Under the pieces are notes generated by a model. The model was not told where the DNA came from. It made no database searches and saw only the letters and a list, made by a program, of their open reading frames with translations. Positions 56,848 to 64,000 of a stretch of DNA of 64,000 bases are shown here, one piece after another (positions within the stretch are counted from its first letter, which is position 1; each line of letters opens with the position of its first letter). Position numbers and translations under genes: made by a program. Source of the DNA: Erythroxylum novogranatense (taxonomy: Eukaryota > Streptophyta > Magnoliopsida > Malpighiales > Erythroxylaceae); contig CM057232.1 of the NCBI GenBank assembly GCA_029891385.1, positions 66,959,824-67,023,823 of the forward strand, in the 5' to 3' direction.

Positions 56848-59800
56848 TGTAGCACCCCTTTACCATAGGACATATACCGGGACGCCCGTAGGTCATCCCG
56901 ATACACAATCTACGATAAAGGTGCGCTACGGACCATCACTGACACTTCACATGGCATCAATAATCTTAAAGCATCAATATGAAAATCACTAATTTTTGAA
57001 ACCATAAATTTTTCCCACATATCATCAAAAGCAGTATTTTACATAACTGTCAGTTTTTCCTTGTCTGTATATTACTCCAAAAAGGAAATCAAATACATAA
57101 AAAACCTTAACTAGGTCATCCCTCAAAAAGTGCCAGCTGACCAACCTATGAGCCATGACTTCTCTTGCCAACTCGATCTACACGGCAGGAAAAGTCTCTC
57201 TGGAGCTACGAGTCTACTCTCTAGGTCCTAAAAAAATAATTTGCAATTTTGGGTGAGTTTGCAAACTCAGTGAGGAACCATCATCGATGGTTCACCCAAT
57301 TCATGCATTGTCAAGTATAACACAATTATAGCATAATAACTCATTCAGAAATATCACAGAATCATTCACATGAAACCAAGGCGATTTGCCTTTCACTCAA
57401 TCAAAGTATTAAATCAAGTGCACATGTAATGCGTATGTGACCCCTTTTTTTTTCAATTTATTTCGTTATTGTGATCGAGTGCCTAAACTGTCCTAATAAG
57501 GGCGCATTATTCATTGAGCCTGAGGCTCTGTAGCACTGTAGGCTCGAGGCTCAAATACGTTGAACTTTAAGCTCTCGGTGGCTGCTCAGGTCACAACTGT
57601 CAATTACTAATCATGCATTATGCATGGAATGCACATGGCAATATAAAGCAAAGCTCACATCATATTCGGTTCCAATTTACCACATTCACACACATAGTCA
57701 CAATTAATCACATTCCAAATCACATATAACACTTCTATTTCATATTCTCCCATCACATCAGACACCATCGGTCCGGAACCAGCATAGCTAAACACAAAGC
57801 CCACCATTATTCTCCACAGTGTTATAAGTGCAAAATATAAACAATTAATAATCGAGAAACTATCTAGGTTACTCACCAAATAGCTTCCGAGCTAATGTCG
57901 GGAAGTCTCGACAACGTCCGTGGGATGACGTTCCAACTGTGCCTCTATAATAATCACAATATTCACATGTCACCAAATGCACAATTAGAAATATTAAATA
58001 ATGCACATGTAGCAATTTAGATGTGTACAATGCATGTTCGTGACATTCCCGGCATTTTCCGTAATTCACATCACAAAAGATTCCCCTATGTCTTAGGAAC
58101 CTATAGACACCAGAATTACTCAACTTGGACCTCTATAGGTCCGGATATTGCCAAACTTTACTTAATTCTCTCACTTGGATTCAATCCCTAAATCTCAATT
58201 AAAATCCCACAAGTTCACAATTCCACATGGAGAGGTAGATCATTGACTTATGAATCCGACGCCTCGAGAATCAGGTCAATCGGAGGTCGGATGACGAAGA
58301 TATAAGCAAAAAAAAAGCTTTAGGACAAAACAAAAGAGAAGAGAGTTTGCCCTATTTCCATCTCTTCCACCATCTGAATTTCTAACATGCATAACTTTTT
58401 ACACACTTATCCAAAAATTACAAACAAGGTCTCATTGGAAAGGTAATAAGAAACCCTAAAAGTTCCATGCAGGGCTCACAAACCAATCTCACCTCTAAGG
58501 GTGCCAAAAACTACTTCAAAATTACTGCCCATAAATGACCATATGAACAGTAACTGTATTCTTCCAATCCTCATAACTTTTTACTCATAACTCCAAATAA
58601 GGTACATTACACACCATTAGAAAACTCTAAACATTGTCTACAATCTTTAAGAAGATCCCCCAATCCAATGCAATCTATAAGAGGGTCAAAAACACAAACT
58701 AATTCTTCCCAATGAAACAGTAAAACTACCATATGAACAGTAACTGCACTCTACAAAACAATTCCTATCTTTCCATTCCTTATGCCAAAAATTCCAAGAT
58801 ATATGTCAAAAGAAAGATAAAAATATTTTCTACAAGTTTCATGAATAACGTGGAAGCCAAATCAACCTCTAAACAACTCAAGTTCTGAAGAAAAGCTTCT
58901 GCCTATATAAGTCTCATTCTCACAGTAACAAAATCTTCCAACTTTCATAACTTTCCAACCCATTGTCGAAAAATTACATACCATATAGCAATAAAAAGCT
59001 CAGACAATATACTAAAATTCTCAAGAAGGAATTCAAAGCAAATTCCCATTCAAACTAGGTAAAATCCTCTCACTAATGTGGTTGTCCTGTTAGGGTTTAA
59101 GAAAACAGCCTTTAACCTAAACTATAACAAAACTTTACAAATTTATATCCAACAATCCTTACATCCAAAATTCACAAAAAATACCTCATTAGAAATCTAC
59201 ACAAATCCTCTACAACATTACAGAAGGTTACTTGAACCAATTTCACCCTTAACAGTCCCAAATAAATGGCAGAACATAAAAAGCACAAAACCTATACACT
59301 TAGAGCATTGCACACCAAAGGCTGAATTACCACTTGAACATTAACACACCATAACTTTCAACGTACCAATCAAAAAAATTCATGCTTAGTGGCGTTAGTA
59401 AGCTAACACAAAAATATTCAACTTTCATGAAGACCAAATTAGCAAATTCAATCCAATTCAATCTAAAACAATTCATCAACGTTTCAGGTCACAAGGTTCG
59501 GATACTGTTCACACAGCACCTAACAATTCACTTTGCATGCCAAAATTAAAATCCTTAAGGTCAGAATTGGACAAAACTTCCTTCATATGAAATCTAGCCA
59601 TACTTCTTAAGTTTAATTTAAAACAAATCTCAGTTCAATTAGACAACCATATCAAAATTTATGAGCCAAAATCTGAAACCTACACAAAGTCACATTTTCT
59701 AGATTTCCTCCCTACCTCAACTCTTTTCATTTCATCACTTTACCTACATCAGTATGCATCCATTTGGACCTCTAATTCAAACATAAGTTCATCACAACAT

Positions 59801-60896
59801 TTACTTGCATAATTAACCAAGATTTGGCAACACATAACATACTAGGTTCTTCCCTAATTTAACACCTATCCAACATCATTTTAACATCAAAACCAATCAT
59901 AACCCCATCCAAAACATATTCAATCATTCATTTACATTCATCCTTAATCAATCAAGAACACATCCTACCCATTTCAACCAACACAATTTCTCATGCAATT
60001 AGATGGACAAACGTCACAATTCATGCATTAAACTAACATAAAACATAATCTTACCTATTTAAACTTCAACCTTCTTCAATTTCTCAAACTTCTCACCAAC
60101 TCTCCAACTTTCCCTATCATATACAACCATCAACTCTCAAAGCTTAGCTTGGGTTTTTTTTGTGAACAAAGGAAGAGGAAGCACAAAACATAGGAGGGGT
60201 CTTTGTGTAGTGAAGAAGAGTAGAAATTCTAGCAAAAAGGAGGGAGAAAAATCAGTGAAGAAGGGAGGATGAACACCCACGGATGGAGGAGAAAAAAATG
60301 GCTTTTAAAAGTGATTTGGTGACTTCTTGAAGAAGGAGTGTCGTAAATGAAAGAATGACTTAAGACAAAATATTAAATGAGAGGACACTTGTCCTTTGAT
60401 GGAGAGAAAAAGACAAAAATCAATTTATACTATTTAATAAAGGAACCCTAATACAAATTCATCTTTAATCCCTCTAATGCTAATGGCTCTATAACAACTC
60501 CAAAAAAATCAATTATCAATATTTCAAAGCCTTTAGGCGGTAGATTTTCAATCGGAAAACCCACTCGATCGACCATTTGGAAATTTTCCGATCCGGGCAA
60601 GTACCCCAAAAAATTCCAAAAAAATTTTCACAAATCCCTAAAAATGTAAAACACACCTAGAGCACTTCAATTAAATTTTTGAAACACAAATATCACATAA
60701 TTCACAAAAAGTTTCATTTAGACACATATGCCGAGAAATGTCATGAATGCATGTACAATCATGTGCATGTGAAAAAATTATCATTCATATAAATATAGAG
60801 GCTATACGATGCATGTGCATGCCGAGATATATTTAAACATTCCTAACCCGTCCCAATTTACCAAAATACCCTTCCCATTGGTGATGGTATGTTACA
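56848..60896 (-). repeat. Element D, 5' LTR (right, 4,049 bp)
   Basis: Colinear with 48092-52140; ends GGTGATGGTATGTTACA. Confidence 0.9.
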
Positions 60897-60901
60897 AAAT
60901 C
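60897..60901. repeat. Target duplication of element D, right (AAATC)
   Basis: Degenerate copy of 48087-48091. Confidence 0.6.
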
Positions 60902-61613
60902 AGATGAGACCAGTAGGGTTGGCATGGCAGGACTTTCTTGCTGCTTTCTGGAAGAAATATCTATCTGAGGTATATATTCAGTAGAAGCAGAGGGAGTTCC
61001 TTAGTCTTACCCAGAGGGAGATGACAGTCAGTGAGTATGAACGCTGATTCACTCAGTTGGCAAGGTATGCTTCAGATCTGATGCTGAGTGAGGCTGCTAG
61101 ATGTCGCCGATTTAGTCGGGACCAACTTGGCCATCGAGAGAAAGTGATAGTGCAGAACTTCTGTGACTTTCAGCAGTTGGTTGAGGCAGCATTGAGGGTT
61201 GAGAACATAGAGAACATCAAGAGTGCAGTGAACAAAAAGAGAAAAGGAAGAGAGCAGTTCAAGAGGGGAGGTAGTACTAGTACTCCTATACCGCACAGAG
61301 TGCGGAACCTTCCTATCTGATCCGAGGACGGGGAAGCGGCGGTGATAATCGATCTCGACCTGTGAGGACTTCTACTGTTTCTCACCAAGCCTCAACGGTG
61401 GGCGGCAGTAGAAGGGGAGATGGGGATAGGTCATTCATTCCGAAGTGTGAGCATTGCGGGAGACCCCATAGAGGAGAGTGCTACAGATTGACAGGAGCTT
61501 GCTTTAACTGTGGGGAGAAGGGGCATATTGCTAGAGAGTGTCCTCAGCCTCCACGATAAGAGAGCGGATCTGCAAGCTCAGGAGGACGAGAGGCGTGGTT
61601 CGAGGATCTAATG
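60902..61613 (+). pseudogene. Element C gag, 3' part with zinc knuckle
   Basis: Resumes after D: AWQDFLAAFWKKYLSE, a TAG at 60982 homologous to A's 21426 stop, a TGA near 61046, a frameshift before 61057, and [20 protein letters not shown]. The knuckle [14 protein letters not shown] (about 61503-61544) is intact here. A TAA follows PQPPR at 61557. Confidence 0.85.
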
Positions 61614-61616
61614 TAA

Positions 61617-63381
61617 GTGGGCAATTCTGATGCGGCTAAGAGGGTGAACATTCCAGGGAGACCCAGGAGGCAGGCACCAGCTAGGGTGTTTGCATTGACT
61701 CGGGAGGATGCAGAGACCGCTCCTGATGTTGTCACTGGTATGGTTCGACTCTTTTCTGATGATGTGCTTGCTTTGATTGATCCGGGTTCTACTCATTCGT
61801 TTGTTTCTTCGAGTATACTCGTGTGTGATAGACATTTGAGCCCTTTGGATACTCCGCTGTTAGTGAGTACTCCAATCGGCCAGTATATTATGATCAGTCA
61901 AGTATATAGAGAGTGTGAGCTTTGTATTGGTGGCGAACTTCTAGTGGTGGATTTAATGCCACTGAAGATGGGAGGATTAGATGTGATTTTGGGCATGGAC
62001 ACTTTGGAGAAGTACAATGCCCGACTGGATTGTAAGCAAAAGACAGTAGAATTTGAATTGGATGACGGCAGGAGAGTGGTGTTTTCTGGGGACAGGAAAG
62101 CAAGTCCGCCCAGGATTTTTTCAGCTTTGTCAGCAGAGAAGATGATGAGGAAGGGATGTGAGGCGTTTTTGGCCTATATGGTAGACTCCAGGGCAGATAG
62201 AGGGAAGCTTGAGGATATTCCAGTAGTCAAGGAATTCTCAGATATCTTTCCCGAGGAATTGCTAGGACTACCGCCAATTAGGGAAATTGAGTTTCGCATT
62301 GAGCTCTTTTCAGGTACGGCGCCGATTTCAATTCCGCCTTACCGGATGGCTCCGGCGGAATTGAAGGAGCTTAAGGAGCAATTGGAGGAGTTGTTGGAGA
62401 AAGGGTTCGTAAGGCCGAGCTCTTCACCTTGGGGAGCTCCGGTTCTTTTTGTGAAGAAGAAAGATGGATCATTGAGGATGTCTATGGACTACTGGAAACT
62501 GAATCAGGTCACTATGAAGAACAGATATCTGCTTCCTCGCATTGATGATCTGTTTGATCAATTGCAAGGGGAGAAAGTCTTCTCCAAGATAGACTTGAGA
62601 TCGGGTTATCATCAGCTGAGGATTAAGGAGTCGGATATGCCAAAGTCTACTTTCAGGACTCGGTATGGGCATTTTGAGTTTTTAGTTATGCCTTTCGGAT
62701 TGACGAATGCCCCTGCAGCCTTTATGGATTTGATGAATCAGATCTTTAAGCCATTCTTGGACCAATTTATCATTGTCTTTATTGATGATATATTGGTTTA
62801 TTCCAAGAGTGATGAGGAGCATGAAGAGCATTTGAGGATTTCTTTGGAGACTTTGAGGAGAAATGAGTTGTATGCCAAATTCGATAAATGCAAATTTTGG
62901 CTAAGGGAAGTTACATTTCTTGGACATGTGATCTCAGAGCAAGGAGTGCATGTGGATCCAAAGAAAGTAGAAGCTGTGGTGAATTGGGAAGCCCCGAAGA
63001 ATGTAGCAGAGGTGAGGAGTTTTCTGGGTTTGGCAGGTTTCTACCGAAGGTTTGTGGAGGGATTCTCCATGATAGCCGCTCCGATGACTAAGTTGTTGAG
63101 GAAACATCAGAAATTTATTTGGAGTGATGAATGCCAGAGGAGTTTTGAGGAACTCAAGCACAGATTGACGAGTGCTCCGATTCTGATTTTTCCATCGGGT
63201 GATGAGGGTTATACCGTGTATAGTGATGCTTCGAGGAAGGGTCTTGGTTGTGTATTGATGCAGGGAGACCGGGTGATTGCTTATGCTTCGAGGCAGTTGA
63301 GGCCTTATGAGTTGAACTATCTGACACATGATTTGGAGTTAGCAGCTGTGATCTTTGCCTTGAAAATTTAGAGGCATTATC
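61617..63381 (+). pseudogene. Element C protease, reverse transcriptase and RNase H N-terminus
   Basis: A 584-codon open stretch. Protease [14 protein letters not shown] and [75 protein letters not shown] and the catalytic [11 protein letters not shown]. RNase [50 protein letters not shown] at 63369 falls in ALKI(x)RHYL, and ten bases later H interrupts the gene. RT itself has no stop, making it the best preserved RT in the window, though it has Tyr-Trp in DYWKLNQ where DYR(x)LN is usual. Confidence 0.9.
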
Positions 63382-63436
63382 TGTAGGAAAATCCCGGGAG
63401 GTACATTACATGTACCAGCAGCGGGATTTTCCTACA
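63382..63436. repeat. 55-nt fold-back terminus of element H
   Basis: TGTAGGAAAATCCCG at the left and CGGGATTTTCCTACA at the right form a perfect 15-bp stem. Inside, GGTACAT and ATGTACC pair over a 3-nt loop. GTGGTATCAGAGC (PBS-like) follows at 63437. Confidence 0.85.
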
Positions 63437-63449
63437 GTGGTATCAGAGC
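63437..63449 (+). other. PBS-like sequence in unexpected orientation
   Basis: GTGGTATCAGAGC directly follows an LTR-type 3' end on the plus strand, although the rest of H is an LTR on the minus strand. Confidence 0.6.
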
Positions 63450-64000
63450 TTGAGATCCACGTTGGATCATGAGCTTGGAGAAGAGAACTAACGATGATGC
63501 TTGTGAGAGAAGAATGAAAAACTAATTTTTCCAAAGAATTAACTCTTTAAACCTTTTTTCTTCTCTTTACGAGCTCCACCGTCGATGCCCCCTTCACCAC
63601 TTCTTATGTCTAGCTTTTAACAATTAAAGAAGACTTAATGCTTGGATAGAAGGCCACACACGTGAATGGTTCTTAACCATTCATTATTTAATAAATAAAC
63701 TAAGCTTTTGAAAAGTCAAAAGCTATCATCTCTTCTCCCAAATTCCAATGTGCAAGGTGGCTTTAATTTATATAATTAATTAATTATTTATTTAATTAAT
63801 TAATGATATAAATAATTGCTAAGGTCGATCCAACTGGGTCATTGGTCCTACCGCCTATCGGCCTCGGTCTTTGAAAACACTCCTAAACCTTTCTTAGCAA
63901 TATTGATGTCGCGATCTCATCGGGACATATCCCAATCCCATTGGGATCCATTTAATCTAATGCTCTCCATAATTGGAACTCGTCCAATTACTATTTTACG

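Larger units (their letters stand above)
48092..60896 (-). mobile_element. Element D: Tekay-type Ty3 chromovirus with 4-kb LTRs
   Basis: Two LTRs of 4,049 bp (48092-52140 and 56848-60896), interior 52141-56847 with minus-strand gag, protease, RT, RNase H, integrase and chromodomain-like tail, decayed duplication GAGTC/AAATC. PBS and polypurine tract resemble element F. Coding is broken by stops and several frameshifts. Confidence 0.9.
3427..64000 (-). mobile_element. Element E: CRM-like Ty3/gypsy chromovirus, host of all other insertions
   Basis: Read on the minus strand: interrupted 5' LTR (44662-45299, rest beyond the window), PBS, purine-rich leader, gag, protease, RT, RNase H, integrase, polypurine tract, 3' LTR 3427-4128. 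Its own sequence is 3427-6012, 15761-18534, 43970-45299 and an expected remainder past 64000. Insertions B, A and C split it. The integrase core ([30 protein letters not shown]), the [20 protein letters not shown] tail, the absence of a chromodomain and pol coding that runs into the LTR fit the CRM clade. The clade call is tentative. The element is dead. Confidence 0.75.
45300..64000 (+). mobile_element. Element C: Tekay-type Ty3 chromovirus, A family, opened by D and H
   Basis: 5' LTR 45300-47435, decayed PBS, gag 47620-48086 and 60902 onward, protease-RT-RNase H to 63381. Pol is then interrupted by a copia-type LTR, and the rest is outside the window. LTR and gag are clearly the same family as element A. 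Presumed left target duplication GAGCC (45295-45299). Confidence 0.8.
63382..64000 (-). mobile_element. Element H: copia-type LTR in minus orientation, runs off the window
   Basis: The terminus TGTAGGAAAATCCCGGGAGG is the reverse complement of the 3' end of element B's LTR. Farther in, 63840-64000 read on the minus strand matches the middle of B's LTR (ATGTCCCGATGAGATCGCGA, GACATCAATATTGCT). It is a different subfamily from B and contains no coding sequence in the window. Confidence 0.75.

Noticed and set aside
63382..63450. A TRIM element with a 55-bp LTR
   Set aside because: The following sequence matches the inside of copia B's LTR on the minus strand, so this is an LTR terminus with a fold-back, not a complete miniature LTR.

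Overview
This is plant nuclear DNA, most likely from a eudicot. It holds stacked Ty3/gypsy chromoviruses and Ty1/copia elements, all primed by initiator-methionine tRNA, plus a TIR DNA transposon carrying an intron-bearing exon of a plant sugar-phosphate/nucleotide-sugar translocator. The species cannot be named from sequence alone. I found no intact host gene, no RNA gene and no CRISPR array.

Layout. 1-1423: AT-rich DNA without a recognisable gene. 1433-3177: a TIR transposon flanked by a perfect 9-bp duplication, with the captured exon inside. 3187-3426: flanking DNA. From 3427 to the window end everything appears to lie inside ONE minus-strand Ty3 element (E, CRM-like), opened repeatedly by later insertions. 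Its left LTR is 3427-4128 and its right LTR starts at 44662 and is itself interrupted at 45300. Inserted in E are: (B) a complete copia element 6018-15760, target duplication CCATC; (A) a Tekay-type chromovirus 18535-43964, duplication CACAC; (C) a second copy of the A family from 45300, inserted in E's right LTR. A's 3' LTR was hit by (F), a minus-strand element 26232-43908 with 4.3-kb LTRs and a 3.5-kb non-coding interior, duplication GCTGG. F's left LTR was hit by (G), a small minus-strand chromovirus 30202-35746, duplication GAAAC. C was hit by (D), a minus-strand Tekay-type element 48092-60896 with 4,049-bp LTRs and a decayed duplication GAGTC/AAATC, and at 63382 by a copia-type LTR in minus orientation (H) that leaves the window. 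Insertion order is therefore E, then A, then F, then G on one branch; E then B on another; E then C, then D and H (order unresolved) on a third.

How the parts relate. F and D have similar LTR ends, related LTR bodies, PBS and polypurine tract, but only D keeps gag-pol. F therefore looks like a LARD-type non-autonomous partner of the D family. A and C share LTR and gag; A lacks protease and most of reverse transcriptase through an in-frame deletion of about 1.46 kb, while C keeps them. All coding regions are broken, in the Ty3 elements mainly by transition-type stop codons (often CAG to TAG), as expected of methylated silent DNA. The least expected signals are regularly spaced small hairpins and palindromes in the copia leader, a hidden 180-200 bp periodicity in the large D/F LTRs, CpG-rich minisatellite islands in the A/C and F LTRs, and a fold-back LTR end with an attached PBS at 63382-63450.
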